64,000 nt of DNA from Mayamaea pseudoterrestris (GCA_027923505.1 BROI01000002.1:558001-622000); one strand, 5' to 3'; shown: positions 39,866 to 50,999, counted from the stretch's first letter. The notes: generated by a model not told the origin, from the letters alone. Program-made: numbers and translations.

Positions 39866-42800
39866 ATGAGCAAGACCGAGCAACGTCGCCCTACTTGCTT
39901 TCACAAAGTGCTGTCCTCCTCCCGTACTCCTTTCATAGAACTCTCCAGCATGAGCTCCTCCTTGTCTTCTGTAGACAAGCATTCATTGTCAGTCAACGAT
40001 GACGACACGACTGCAAAGGCATCCGCTCCTTTGGACCAGCCGCTCAGCGCTTCTTCATCGCAGCAACCATCATCGACGGATCATTATCATTTAGATTTCA
40101 TCGCCAGCAGCCATGCCGTCAAAAGCTTGTTCTCCTTGGGAGTCATTGACGATCAAAGCATTAGCGTTGCCATTCACAACGTTGATGGAGCGCTCGTATT
40201 GGATCACGCGCATGTTGCCGCGGAAGGAGCCGTCGTTGAAGCAGCAGCAGCTCAAGGAATTAGCGACAGCAGCAGTCACGAAAATACTCGTTTGGGAGCC
40301 TTGGAGGCAGACAAGGAGCGACAAGTATCATTGTCGCAGGATATCATTGCTCTTCCTGCTGGACTGGGCGAGATGAAGGAGACGGAAGCGCTCGCGCTGA
40401 TTCTTGCGAATCCGCCGCAGAATTCCGTCTCAAACATCACCTCGCATGACAGTCATAGCGACAACAATTCCAAGCTCGGACTACCCGTACCTGACGATTA
40501 TATACAACGATTCTTGCCGCAGCAATCTCCCGAACCACGAGAATATTTGCCTTGGAAATTCAAGGACATTCAGTTGCTCATTGGCTCGAATGCGACCGTC
40601 TATCGAGCAAGCAGCAGCAGCACTACTGCGAATGCAGCTAACGTAGCGGAGCATTCGACAGCCATTACAGTTCGCATTGAACAAACGAGAGACCTGCAGT
40701 CTCTCTTGGAGCGATATGAACAAGACAAGCTGTTTGCGCTGCAAAACAAGCCTTCATATGCACAAGTGGCCGCAGCAAAGGCAATCAGACAGCGACAACA
40801 AATAAACAAGCCGCTCACCAGCGATTTGCATCAACTGGCCGACGATGAGCAAGGTCTTCAGTCTTGTATTGTGGCAGCTCCATCTTGTCCTGTAGGTGGA
40901 CTATTGTCGTCTCGAGGCGGCCTCATTTCATCGCCGCAGCACCACCAAGCGGACGCATCAACAAATCCTGCTTCGTCGCCAACTTCGCCCGTTTCCACCG
41001 TTTTGGACATTTATCTTGATAATATAATGGCTAATGTACCGCAGCTGGCATTGTGTTTACAGGACAAGGGTTTGATTCAGTCGGTGAAGCTGCTGTCGAC
41101 GGATGACATTCCATCGTCGCTGATGCATCCCGATACTCTCGAAACATCGACTCCATTTTCAATTGTTCACAAGGCCGACGGAAAGCAAGTTTTTAGCCCC
41201 GAAGTCATGGAGACGAATGCATCCATGTTGCTTCGATTCCTGCAAGCCAACTGCACCAAGAATAACACGACATATCTGCTACGACGGGAGCATGGCGAAA
41301 CAAACATTCAACTATACGATATATCCACCCTTTCCGGTCGAGGACAAAAGCGCTGGGTGTTTTGGCTCGCCATGATGTCTTATCGCTTTGCCAATCGTTT
41401 GCGCCACGTTGCCATGAACCACGCCGTCGACGATCCGGCCTTGAAGCGAGCTTGGCGTGCGCGGCAGCGAAGTTTGTTGCGAAACACGTTGGAGTTGCTG
41501 GAAAAGTTGACGGATATGGATGGTAATCAGCGCGAGAGTTTGGCAGCTGCGGTTCATGAGCATTTGGCGGATAGCATGCTGGGTCTGGAGGATAGTGAAG
41601 GGCCTGCTGGTTGCTTTGGTGAGGGCGACGAGGAAGCGCTTCCCTCGTCAGGCAAATCCGTACCTACATCGCCGACACCTTGTGTATCCATGATACAGCA
41701 GCCGTACGCTAACATCTCGGTTGATGCTTTGGGCAAGGCTCAGGATCATTTGGCGAAGGGCATCAAGGTACTTATGCCGGTTTTGGAAGCTGATGCGAAA
41801 CTGCATAACGCTAAGACTAAGAAGGGAGCTGTAGATGCAGAATTTCGCCGGCGTATTGAACCAGTCGCGACTCAGCTCTTTGCCTTGCACTACAAGTTTG
41901 TGAATGTGTCGCTTCGTCTTGCTGAAATTCATTTAAGTAATTACTTTTCGTCGAGCGCCATGCAGGCTTTGCGGACTTCCGCTCGGTGCATGGCAGATTC
42001 ACTATATCTGGTCCATCTTTTAGATCGAGACTCGGACAAGAGAGTATATGCCTGGATGCAAAGAATTCAGCTCCAGTATACATGGCTGTGGGAACACAGC
42101 GGCCACTTCGCGCGATCATTTGCAGCGGACGAACTATGGCGAGAGCGTGGCCATGCTTCTGGCGACGATGTAATCAGTGTACTTCAGGATGTTGACAATG
42201 CATTTCGCGAGCATGCATCACTAGATTTGAGCGATTCATTTATACGGAAGACTTTTATCGAGCCGGAGAATCCGCTTACAATGCAGTCGAATGGCGTCAT
42301 TAATCTTAATTCGTTAAATGGTATTGTCGACTTCTTTGCACCAATTGGGAAGCGGAAGGTTCAAAAAACACAACGCAACGCCTCCGACAGAGAAGTTGCT
42401 GAAAAAGTCTTGGCGAAGCGGAGGGTTATTGTCCGCGATCAAAGAAAAGTTTTGATCGCTGCATCCCTTGCTTACAGTCGATCAATCAAATCGTTTCGCG
42501 ATTTACTAGCAGAGGAAGCGTTTGACGACACACTCCCATCAGAGAATGATACCGCGTTGATAGCTTTGCTCGATCAGAGGCTTGGTGATTCTTGCAATGA
42601 GACTGGGAAGATTCTGTTGAATGAACTTAGACGACTCCTTCAGTCAGCGAGTGCTCGCCCCAACGATGCTGCGCCTACAGGAGCCGTCGAGTACATGCTC
42701 TCGTCCGCTCAGTTTTGGTTTTTCCAAGCCCTTGAAGTATTCGAACGTTGCAGAGATCTACGAAACTTGGCGTTGCTTCGTTGCAACCTCTGTCAGGCGT

Positions 42801-43732
42801 ACAAGCTTCAGGCTAATGCAGTTTTTTCGTCCACGACCCCGAAACCCCCGGACGGCCACACCCATGCTGATATCTGCTTGCAGGAGGCCATCCATCACCT
42901 TGAAGCTGCTCATGAGGCCCTGGGCGAGCGTGACCTGGATCCGAAAACATGGAACTTTGTCAGCGAGGAGATGGCTGCAACGTTTCTGGTACTTGGGGTT
43001 CGACGGCGCCAATCCTTTATTGGATCTGGATCGGTGCCTGTCCTTATGCAGGCTTTACGACTTTCTCCGGGAAAGGAGCAGTCGATTGTTGAGCCAATAG
43101 AGAGAGCGCGACAAATCTATGAGCAGCTTGGGAACCATCATCAGGCTGCAGCAGCGCACTACCAGCTCGCGTTGTACTTTAGTAAAATATGGACCTGCCA
43201 ACTTAACGAGGTTAAGACGCGAGAAAAGCTCACGCTCGCGTTCCAGCATTTTAATGCTGCGTATGGGTACTTTTTAAAAGCAATTCGTGGGAATGAGATT
43301 ACATTTTGTTTGCTGTGCATCGACTCATCGGGATTGTACGCGGCCGTTCCAGGGCTAGAGAGCACTTGCAAGGCACTTCTACGTTGTCTAGACACTGCTG
43401 ATGCGCTTTCTAAAAACGTTGTAGAAACGAAATTGAAAGATGTGCAAGGCCGTGCCGACTGGTTTAGGCAAATGGATGTAATTACCACGGCTATTGACGA
43501 ACGCGTATTCAAAGCGTTGCGCAGTTTGGTGAAAATTGAAAATGAAGCTGCTGGTGACGGTAACGATCGGTACAAGTCATTGTATCGAATAGCCTTGCAA
43601 GCCAAAATGCGCCCCGCTCCTTCTGAAGTTTACTGCGGGGACGAATTTATTGACAGTGTTGCTAACCGACTCCACGCAATGCACTCCCTGCTCAAGGAAA
43701 CTGCTACTCATTACAAAGAAAAATGCGTTTGA
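39866..43732 (+). CDS. EDRF1-like TPR protein, copy 1
   Basis: 1,288 residues from ATG 39866 (MSKTEQRRP); the frame opens 27 codons earlier at a TTG, which is not a eukaryotic start. The N-terminal third is Ser/Gln-rich, with YLPWKFKDIQLLIGSNATVY, then VLDIYLDNIMANVPQLALCL and LRFLQANCTKNNTTYLLRR, an order of blocks seen in erythroid differentiation-related factor 1 (EDRF1, KIAA-type) proteins. The C-terminal half is helical with TPR-like repeats and a predicted scaffold role. Human EDRF1 affects GATA1-dependent transcription; outside animals the role is unknown, so the name is by sequence only. Confidence 0.78.
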   Translation: MSKTEQRRPTCFHKVLSSSRTPFIELSSMSSSLSSVDKHSLSVNDDDTTAKASAPLDQPLSASSSQQPSSTDHYHLDFIASSHAVKSLFSLGVIDDQSISVAIHNVDGALVLDHAHVAAEGAVVEAAAAQGISDSSSHENTRLGALEADKERQVSLSQDIIALPAGLGEMKETEALALILANPPQNSVSNITSHDSHSDNNSKLGLPVPDDYIQRFLPQQSPEPREYLPWKFKDIQLLIGSNATVYRASSSSTTANAANVAEHSTAITVRIEQTRDLQSLLERYEQDKLFALQNKPSYAQVAAAKAIRQRQQINKPLTSDLHQLADDEQGLQSCIVAAPSCPVGGLLSSRGGLISSPQHHQADASTNPASSPTSPVSTVLDIYLDNIMANVPQLALCLQDKGLIQSVKLLSTDDIPSSLMHPDTLETSTPFSIVHKADGKQVFSPEVMETNASMLLRFLQANCTKNNTTYLLRREHGETNIQLYDISTLSGRGQKRWVFWLAMMSYRFANRLRHVAMNHAVDDPALKRAWRARQRSLLRNTLELLEKLTDMDGNQRESLAAAVHEHLADSMLGLEDSEGPAGCFGEGDEEALPSSGKSVPTSPTPCVSMIQQPYANISVDALGKAQDHLAKGIKVLMPVLEADAKLHNAKTKKGAVDAEFRRRIEPVATQLFALHYKFVNVSLRLAEIHLSNYFSSSAMQALRTSARCMADSLYLVHLLDRDSDKRVYAWMQRIQLQYTWLWEHSGHFARSFAADELWRERGHASGDDVISVLQDVDNAFREHASLDLSDSFIRKTFIEPENPLTMQSNGVINLNSLNGIVDFFAPIGKRKVQKTQRNASDREVAEKVLAKRRVIVRDQRKVLIAASLAYSRSIKSFRDLLAEEAFDDTLPSENDTALIALLDQRLGDSCNETGKILLNELRRLLQSASARPNDAAPTGAVEYMLSSAQFWFFQALEVFERCRDLRNLALLRCNLCQAYKLQANAVFSSTTPKPPDGHTHADICLQEAIHHLEAAHEALGERDLDPKTWNFVSEEMAATFLVLGVRRRQSFIGSGSVPVLMQALRLSPGKEQSIVEPIERARQIYEQLGNHHQAAAAHYQLALYFSKIWTCQLNEVKTREKLTLAFQHFNAAYGYFLKAIRGNEITFCLLCIDSSGLYAAVPGLESTCKALLRCLDTADALSKNVVETKLKDVQGRADWFRQMDVITTAIDERVFKALRSLVKIENEAAGDGNDRYKSLYRIALQAKMRPAPSEVYCGDEFIDSVANRLHAMHSLLKETATHYKEKCV

Positions 43733-43766
43733 AAATTGTGATAATTTAATATTTCATTTACTTGTG

Positions 43767-45279
43767 TCACTCCTCCGGAAACAAAGGTAGCCTGCTCTTT
43801 TCGATACCAGATTCGACAAAACCCTGCTCCTTGAGCATAGTGATAGTATCTCGCAGTCGCATTCCTTCATCATGATTCATTCGTTGTAGCGACACTGTAA
43901 TATGACTAGCCAATGCCTTCAAAATTTGAACATCATTGTTCGTAAAACCACCCTGCGTCTTGGAAATTGGATCAACGGCATCAAGATTACCCTTGCGCTT
44001 ATCCGTCTTGTTGATTGCTTGAATGACGGCAATCGCTCGACCTTGTGAATCCAATACTGGCACGCACACCATGTTGCGAATCTGCTGGTCATGCGGAAGC
44101 GACTCGTTTTGCTTGCCGGCTTCTGCCGCAAAGTCTGGTTCGTTTCGTACGTCATAAAAGTTAAAGCACTCGCCTGTCAATACCGCGCGCGACGCAATGT
44201 TGCGGCCAAGTGGTATAAAGCTTCCAGACTTGAGCGACTTTTTGGATGTTTCGTCGTACTTGGCGTATAAATACTTTCCATCTGGCGTTGGAATGGGAGT
44301 GCCCAGCTTGTCGTCCTTTTGCACGACGAGAAAGAGCGACGTCCGCTGCGCCCCAATCAAACTACCCGCCTCATTAATAACGTCGTTGAATATTTCATCC
44401 AAGTGTGCTTCTCGTTTCCGTGCTTGAATCTTGTTCGAGTCGATGAATAAAAGTGGAAACATGCCTATTAATGAATGAAAAGCCAGAGACAAGTAAGCTT
44501 GACGCTCGCAAAAATAGAAAACAGACTACACCATAACATTTGTACGTTACCAATCAAACAGCCAATGGTCATTCCAATGGCGCAACCAAACTGGTTGGCA
44601 AACCTCACCGACCGCAGCTGTCGCTGGGCCGTGGTGAGATTGGGCTTTGGAAGGTTCACGTGCTTGGCCAAAAAGTCTTCCACGACGGTTCCAAACATGA
44701 CTCCGGCAACGTCACTGACAATGTTTCCCTGGAGCATCAATAATAGATAAATATTGTTGAGTAAACCTGTTTCATTCCGTCCACATTCTCGTCACTCATT
44801 ATACGCACCAGCGCTGCCGCGCACATTGTCGAAATGCCCAGCAGTACACCAAAGGACGTGTCAATGGCATCACCCGCAATGATCAACAAGGCATTATCCA
44901 TGATTCCAAAGGCAATAAAGGGAATGCACGTGGCAATGGCAACCGCTCTCAAGTCTTGCTTGGTTGGTTCAGGAATTATTAATTGTGCGTCATTGCCTGA
45001 TTTGGAGGCTGCTTCGCGTACGTGGCGAATGGCACCATGTAGCTGCTGGCGGCCTGACGGTGACAAGTGATTGACTAGTGATTCGAAACCAAGTCCTTGC
45101 TCGCTAAGTTCAGTCAATTGTCGCGATAGATTGGAAGCATTGACTGGTTTATTGCTCGATGAGGCTGCTGCTTCTGCTGCATCGGACAGTGAGCGAGTGC
45201 TTGGCTTACAGTGTAACCTTTGCGTCACTGAAATTATTGGTCGACATATTTTCTGCGACCGTATCATATTAATCTGCAT
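43767..45279 (-). CDS. TMEM65-GAF fusion protein, three exons, copy 1
   Basis: Exons 45279-44809, 44728-44551 and 44464-43767; introns of 80 and 86 nt, total 448 residues. Exon 1 gives a mitochondrial-like Arg/Ser presequence, then IPFIAFGIMDNALLIIAGDA and ISTMCAAAL; splicing at GTGCGT joins this to GNIVSDVAG, then IGMTIGCLIGMFPLLF, the TMEM65 (DUF2453) core. An alternative donor 42 bases downstream would leave a 38-nt intron and break the family match. Exon 3 continues from the last span into a GAF domain (LIGAQRTSLFLVV, NIASRAVLTGE, IRNMVCVPVLDSQGRAIAVI), ending in a short coil. Human TMEM65 acts in mitochondrial Na/Ca handling but has no GAF. The fusion suggests ligand- or redox-gated transport, which is inference. 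Confidence 0.85.
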
Positions 45280-45507
45280 TGGATTCTATATACCAGAGAT
45301 TAATGGGCCGCAGTAGCAGCAGGGGCAAAAGATTGGACGGACGAAAGGTATGATGGTGTCATGGTCGATTGAATGGATTGTCACGCATCGTAGCGGTACT
45401 CAGTCTTGTCTTGCGTTTGTTCTTTGGCAGTGTGCGTACGACATTCTCACATATCATCATCATTCCACAAAGTCTTCCGTACGACCTTAACAGAAATCAT
45501 CAACAGC

Positions 45508-46285
45508 ATGGGTTCCTTCATGTTTGCCCTTTACTGCATAGGGAGTTTTCTGCTCATGGTGATTTTGGCGTGTGTCATGTGCGGCTGTCCGATACTGGCG
45601 TTCGTACTCGGCGCACCTTTCGAACAAACCGTGAGTGTCAATGAACGACAACGGATGGAACAAAGTAATTTGGCCGAATGGATCATTCGTCTCATGCGAG
45701 ATCCAGATACTTTGGAGGATCGTCGTCGTCGTAGGCAGACGTCAACCACGGATGTTGAGCAACCGCAGTCTCTACAAGAAAAGACTGACGAGTACTCGAG
45801 TAAGACGCTGCAGCTGCTGGAATCTAGACGAATGGTACGTGACAAGACTTATAAGATTCATGTGTTTTGCGTATATGGAATCATCTGGGTTCAGAGGTCT
45901 GACATTGTTGCTTGTATATGCGCAGACACTACGAGAAAAACATTTCGTCCACTATCCCACGACGGAAGCCGTCACAGTCGAGGTGAGCTTCGGTGACGAC
46001 CCAGCGACCAGCAGCAACGACAGTACCATGGTTCGCGTTCCGGCTGCTGGCTCGCATGTAAATTGTGACAATGATCAACCATATCGACTGGCGGAGGCAA
46101 CCTGCGCCATATGCTTGATCGCCTACGAGACTGGCTCGCAGGTTGGTTGGTCATCCAACATCGCGTGTGAGCATGTCTTTCATTACGATTGCTTCAAATT
46201 GTGGTTGGCGCGGCCCGAAGGAAAGTCTTGTCCATGTTGCCGACGGGAGTTTCTTGTCGGCGAAACTGTTGATTTGAAAGGGTGA
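45508..46285 (+). CDS. RING-H2 membrane E3 ubiquitin ligase, two exons, copy 1
   Basis: Exons 45508-45834 and 45926-46285 with a 91-nt intron (donor GTACGT, acceptor CAG); 228 residues. The start at 45508 (MGSFMFALYCIG) opens a membrane segment (about 4-35), followed by a charged linker. The C-terminus is a RING-H2 finger: CAICL, then CEHVFHYDCFKLWLARPEGK and CPCCRREF, with the Cys/His spacing of ATL-type E3 ligases. It would ubiquitinate membrane or cytosolic substrates at an endomembrane. It is divergent from the TMEM65-GAF gene. Confidence 0.88.
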
Positions 46286-47270
46286 AAGTCAAAAGGAAGA
46301 CCTTTTTGGCCACTGCCAATCTTTGTCACACCAATGGTGACCAAGGCACGTAGCGAAAGTGATGCAGGCAGAAGCAAGCTTGATATTTGGATGGCTGTAC
46401 TCTCTATGAAAAAACATTCAACTGCAGCCAAACGTGCTAGAAAAACTGCTTGGAAACGAGGCCAAAAGACCGCCTGTCGGCAAGTTTAAGAGCATGAGCT
46501 AGGAGTCTGTAGCAAGTCACACTTGAAAGCGCATGTTCCAATAGTCTGTAGCAAGTCGCTACCATGCTTCCAGATGAAACGCGACATTCATGGGGGACTC
46601 GGAACGGCTCATTCATGGCCCGAGAAAGGCGACAGCATCTCGATCTTAATTGTCCCCCAAACAATCGTTTTATTTATTAAAATATGTATGTCACTACAAC
46701 GAAGTGATTAAAGACCTTATCTTTTTTTCGCTAGGGTCTATTAAACACATGAACATATTCGCAGGGTGGGGAGGTGGTATCGGTAGGATCAATGGTACCA
46801 CAAAGCCTGCAAACAAACACCTCCAGTAGACAATATAGAAATTGACACAGGCCCTTCAAAGCAAACCATTTTGATGGGTTGATGCCAACGATTCTCGTCT
46901 ATACGGAAGCGATAACGACGAAATAACGGTCAATCGCTTTCTAGCGATGATCATGACGTCATCTACAATGACGTCAATCCGGTACTGTGCGTCGCAGCGA
47001 AACTAATGAGTACTCTTCGGGTCATAGGTTTTAAAAAAATGCACGAAAAGTTCGATTCGATTCTTGCGAACGACCATGGCAAAAGCATTGGCCTTGCCTT
47101 GCGCACCTTTCTTTGTCTCGCTACGTATTAGGAGTCGCAACGCGACGTGCCAAAGTTGAACTCCCCATTCGTGTGTCTACTTAGTATCAGCAAATCTCGC
47201 TCACCTTGGCACCTCGCTCAGCTACACACATCACCCGCACGACGCCTCGTCTACACGAGTTGTGCCGACA
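46286..47270. other. Junction region between the two duplication copies
   Basis: The 3' tail of copy 1 (to 46908) joins the head of copy 2 (from 46909) at ...CGGAA|GCGATAAC. The tail holds a short direct repeat, AGTCTGTAGCAAGTC near 46502 and 46541, and no convincing gene. Confidence 0.7.
46954..46976. promoter_or_regulatory. Paired TGACGTCA elements, copy 2
   Basis: Identical pair at 46954-46961 and 46969-46976, retained in copy 2 upstream of the second kinase gene but without V-ATPase G as a divergent partner. Confidence 0.5.
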
Positions 47271-48914
47271 ATGATTCATCCAAAGCGGACAAATTTGTCC
47301 ACCGACGACAAGTCATCCGACCAAGAAGAGCCGAACCATCAAATTCAGAATAGATCCGCTTCGCCCAGGATCCAAAGACGTTCCATTTATAGCATGATGG
47401 TCGGACGTCGTCGCGTTCCTGACAAGAAGATGAATTGTTGCACCAAGCCTCGCAAATGGACACTGTCATCCATTCTTGTATTGATGTTGGTTGTGGCATC
47501 AATCAGCACACTCTTAATCAATTCAGTATCAGTATTGATATTTTCGAAACAGATTATTGGCAATGACGCTCATCTACCGCTATCTATGGAAACAGTACGT
47601 CGACGAAAGGTGCATAACATTGCTTACAAAACCACTGCACAAAGCTCGCGAATGGTTTACTTGGAATCGTCGTTGCAATTTTATGAAGCCAAACAAGGTC
47701 GATTCATTGCCACCATGTTTCCTGTGGAACCAGTCGCCAACATGACCAACTCATCCAACTTTTTGAATGTATCCGACGCAATCGATTTTGAACTGAACAT
47801 GACTGCTCCCGACACAATCTTGTCAAGGGACGAAGTGACAGCCGACAACACACAAGACCAATTTAGCTACTTGGATCGCTGCCTGCCAAAAGCTGACTGG
47901 CAGACCGCTAGCTTTATCAATTGCAACGCCTTTCACGAATTAAACATGGCGCACTCGTCACTGGAGAATCGTCGACGCGGCGAGGAGGAGCAACTATCAG
48001 TGCTTGGTGAAGGATGGTTTCGCACCGCCTGGCGACTGTATGCGCGCAACCAAACGACCGTGCTGAAAACGTTGCGGATCGAACGAGATTTTTTGCCAGA
48101 ATACTATGAGTTGCATCGTAGAGATGCAGTTGCCATGGAGCGATTGACGTGGTCGCCCTTTGTCGTTAACGTGTTTGGCTACTGTGGCAACTCGGCAATC
48201 AACGAGATTGCGGATTTTCCCTATCGCGATGTGAACGATTTGGAGCACTTTGATCGAAAGATGAGGTACCGCGAGCGTCATCCGCAGATTCAACGCATCA
48301 AGCTGCAATTGGCGGCAAGCATTGCGCAAGGCGTGGCTGACATTCATTCCATCGATGGGCCAGAAGTGGGTGTCAGCATGGTGCACTACGACTTGAATCC
48401 ACGCAACATTGCAATCTTTGCGCAGGGACGCCCAAAGATCAACGATTTTAATATTGCAGAGTTTCTACGCTATGATCCTGTCAATAATCGCACTTGTGGG
48501 TTTCCCAATCGCATGCGGCAGCCATGGTGGAGAGCCCCGGAGGAAGTCAATCTAACAGCCAACGTGGAGGTGAATGAAAAGACTGACATTTATTCACTTG
48601 GTGCTATTCTGTTTCATATTTTAACTACGCATTCTCCCCGCGGCAAAATGAAAAAGGAAATGATGGAGGATGTTCGGGCTGATGTGGTCCGAGGAGTTGC
48701 TCCAGTCTTGCCGCCGCCCTTTGACAACATGACGGATTCAGTGACAATGGCGTTCAAGAAGGCCATGGACCGATGCTTCGTGGTAGACCACAAGGAGCGC
48801 GCCACGGCCGATGAGATTGTTGACATTTTGTTTCAGGCGCTCATGAAGGTTTTGGGTGACGGTAGCAAGAAGTCAAAACGTCGATCAATTAAGCATACCG
48901 ATCGCACGAGATAG
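47271..48914 (+). CDS. Membrane-anchored protein kinase-like protein, copy 2
   Basis: Translation identical to the 35890-37533 gene: one N-terminal membrane span, sequon-rich presumed luminal domain, HYDLNPRN and NDFNIAEF motifs. It differs only in context: the sequence upstream of 46909 is the 3' tail of the first RING gene instead of the V-ATPase G promoter, so expression could differ if both copies are real. Confidence 0.75.
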   Translation: MIHPKRTNLSTDDKSSDQEEPNHQIQNRSASPRIQRRSIYSMMVGRRRVPDKKMNCCTKPRKWTLSSILVLMLVVASISTLLINSVSVLIFSKQIIGNDAHLPLSMETVRRRKVHNIAYKTTAQSSRMVYLESSLQFYEAKQGRFIATMFPVEPVANMTNSSNFLNVSDAIDFELNMTAPDTILSRDEVTADNTQDQFSYLDRCLPKADWQTASFINCNAFHELNMAHSSLENRRRGEEEQLSVLGEGWFRTAWRLYARNQTTVLKTLRIERDFLPEYYELHRRDAVAMERLTWSPFVVNVFGYCGNSAINEIADFPYRDVNDLEHFDRKMRYRERHPQIQRIKLQLAASIAQGVADIHSIDGPEVGVSMVHYDLNPRNIAIFAQGRPKINDFNIAEFLRYDPVNNRTCGFPNRMRQPWWRAPEEVNLTANVEVNEKTDIYSLGAILFHILTTHSPRGKMKKEMMEDVRADVVRGVAPVLPPPFDNMTDSVTMAFKKAMDRCFVVDHKERATADEIVDILFQALMKVLGDGSKKSKRRSIKHTDRTR

Positions 48915-48932
48915 CTGCTAAAACACCGCAGC

Positions 48933-50333
48933 TTACTCTTGAACATGGTGACTGCTGGTCTCACCGAGACGGCAGACTTCGCGCTCAATCTTTTGAACAA
49001 GCTCAGGCTTGGTTTCCCACGGCGACCGACTGTGATTCGACTCGTCCATACACTGCAGTAAAAGTACCGTCAAGCTATGAATAGTCTCCAGACGCAGCCA
49101 GGGATCAATGCTACCGAGATTGACTTGCATTTGCTGCGAGTATGTTCGCCAAATGATGTCTGCCTGTGTTCGATTTGCGCACACCTTTCGACCAAGCATT
49201 AGTAGTTCAAAGCGCGGGTCGGCAATGGCTGCTTCCTCCCAATCGAGAACGGATGCGACGATTGACTTCAAATTATTGCATCCGTTGATTATAATTTTGC
49301 TGAATAGAATGTTTTGTGGCTGGCAATCCATGTGCACCAACGTTGGCGCCAGGGATTCTATCGAGGAACTATCGGTTGTGAGTTCCATTATGCTTCGATC
49401 CAGCTTCATTAATGCGTTTACTAATGTAACATCTGCACATTGACAAGTCTGTAGTTGCTTTAGCGCTTGCTTGTGTAGAAGCAGCATTGTTTGAAATGTA
49501 TATATCGGCGGATATACATCCTCCGCGCCTCTGGGTCGTCTGTGAGGATTGTCGTTTTGAAGCCAGTCAATAGGCCTCTTCCTAAAGTAGCAATGTAATG
49601 GAATCACCACTTGATGCAATACAGTCAGTGCATAGTCTAACGCTTGATCAGCAGGAACCCGTCCCCATCGTGGATGTGTTTCATCAAATCCAAACTCTCT
49701 GCGGATGAACACCATGGATTCGCACCATGCATCGTCAAATGATTCGTCTTGAAACAATAGTGACTCCTTGCCAACATACTCAACCATCGCCCATGGGTGG
49801 CATGCATCGTTATCAAGTGATTCGTGTAGAATGTGAGGAATGTAGGGACGTCGCTGAGTATCCTTGCCATCGTTGAGTGCCAGTCGAGCGAGTCGGTATC
49901 CCATCAGTTCGTCTCGTGCAATTGCCTTCAGGTCGCTGCTGCCGCCGTGCCGATTCAAGTTCCACCATCGCGCAGATCCCTTCCAAATTCGGACAACAAT
50001 TCTATTTTTACCTCTTTGCAATGCTTGCTTCCAGTCGCCATTGTCGCTCGACAATGCAATTGACTGCGGCAGCTGTAGAATGAGCACCGTCTGCTGAGCC
50101 GATTTGGCCGTTTCAACGGAAATGAGTGGCTCTAGAAGCGACAGTTTCTTTTGAAGAAACGTTAGAGCCGATGAAGAGAGCTGGTCCATCTTTGTATACT
50201 TCTGCAGCCGGCCATGCATCAATGGTGCGCGATGGCAATAATGGACGATGAAAAACATCCGATGTCTCACCGGTGAAGTTGAGAACCAGTACGACGCTTC
50301 CACACGACTGCACGAAAGTCCGTTTCTGCGCAT
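48933..50333 (-). CDS. APH/choline-kinase-fold phosphotransferase, copy 2
   Basis: Identical to the 37552-38952 gene except G at 49949 (T at 38568), read on the minus strand as a CAC His codon in place of AAC Asn within WNLNRxGGSSDL. The change is outside the HMDCQPQN and DW catalytic motifs. The alternative start lies at 50189. Confidence 0.72.
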   Translation of the reverse strand: MRRNGLSCSRVEASYWFSTSPVRHRMFFIVHYCHRAPLMHGRLQKYTKMDQLSSSALTFLQKKLSLLEPLISVETAKSAQQTVLILQLPQSIALSSDNGDWKQALQRGKNRIVVRIWKGSARWWNLNRHGGSSDLKAIARDELMGYRLARLALNDGKDTQRRPYIPHILHESLDNDACHPWAMVEYVGKESLLFQDESFDDAWCESMVFIRREFGFDETHPRWGRVPADQALDYALTVLHQVVIPLHCYFRKRPIDWLQNDNPHRRPRGAEDVYPPIYTFQTMLLLHKQALKQLQTCQCADVTLVNALMKLDRSIMELTTDSSSIESLAPTLVHMDCQPQNILFSKIIINGCNNLKSIVASVLDWEEAAIADPRFELLMLGRKVCANRTQADIIWRTYSQQMQVNLGSIDPWLRLETIHSLTVLLLQCMDESNHSRSPWETKPELVQKIEREVCRLGETSSHHVQE

Positions 50334-50567
50334 GAGCGATGGATTCCGTAACTAAAATACGAGCGATCTAATGCATCAAAGCTAGACACAAAACATGATC
50401 GCCCTATAGAAACGGTGCAAGTGGGATCGCTCAACGCTCGCCACGATTCCATGCTCCGAAACGTTTCGTTATCGATGGGGCGGCTCACAAATCGCGGTTG
50501 CCTGCCGATCCACTCACACACATCTCCACGCTGCGCGCTCCAAGACACACACACACACTAACATACC

Positions 50568-50999
50568 ATGAAGTTTGACACCAAGACGCTCAAGCCCATG
50601 CCTGTCTCTCCGGAACACTGCTTCGTCCGTCCGAACAAGTTTGTTCCGCCAGTCGATCATGAAACCAAGGACGACGACGGCGACCAGGGCCGCCAGGTTT
50701 ACTACGAGGCAACCATTGTCTACACGCCCGTCTACGCTTCGACTCGCATTCACCAGGATCAAGTCAGCAGTGGTCGCAAGAAGCTTTTGGAGGATTTGGA
50801 CATGGAGAGTCTCAACCAAAAGCTGGAAGGCTTGTTTATTGGCGGCGGCGACGACGACAAGGAGGCAGGCGTCGTCAAGAAAAGGGAATCAAAGAAGGAC
50901 AATGTCAAGACGGAAATGACCAAGAAGGAGGGACTCGGTCGATCCGCCAAGGCGGGACATGACAAGACGGCGATGCGCAGTCGACGCGCACTCAAGTGA
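50568..50999 (+). CDS. Small conserved-looking protein, copy 2
   Basis: Identical to the 39187-39618 product: 143 residues, globular N-terminus, Lys-rich tail, no recognised family. Confidence 0.55.
   Translation: MKFDTKTLKPMPVSPEHCFVRPNKFVPPVDHETKDDDGDQGRQVYYEATIVYTPVYASTRIHQDQVSSGRKKLLEDLDMESLNQKLEGLFIGGGDDDKEAGVVKKRESKKDNVKTEMTKKEGLGRSAKAGHDKTAMRSRRALK

Larger units (their letters stand above)
35528..46908. repeat. 11,381-bp tandem duplication, copy 1
   Basis: Every base compared matches 46909-58289 at a constant offset of 11,381, except T at 38568 (G at 49949). The left edge is defined by the mismatch C35527/A46908; the right edge abuts copy 2 directly. It includes six complete genes. 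No microhomology longer than chance was seen at the joint. Confidence 0.95.

Noticed and set aside
44729-44766. 38-nt intron in the TMEM65-GAF gene
   Set aside because: The alternative GTGCGT donor gives an 80-nt intron and restores the exact family junction.
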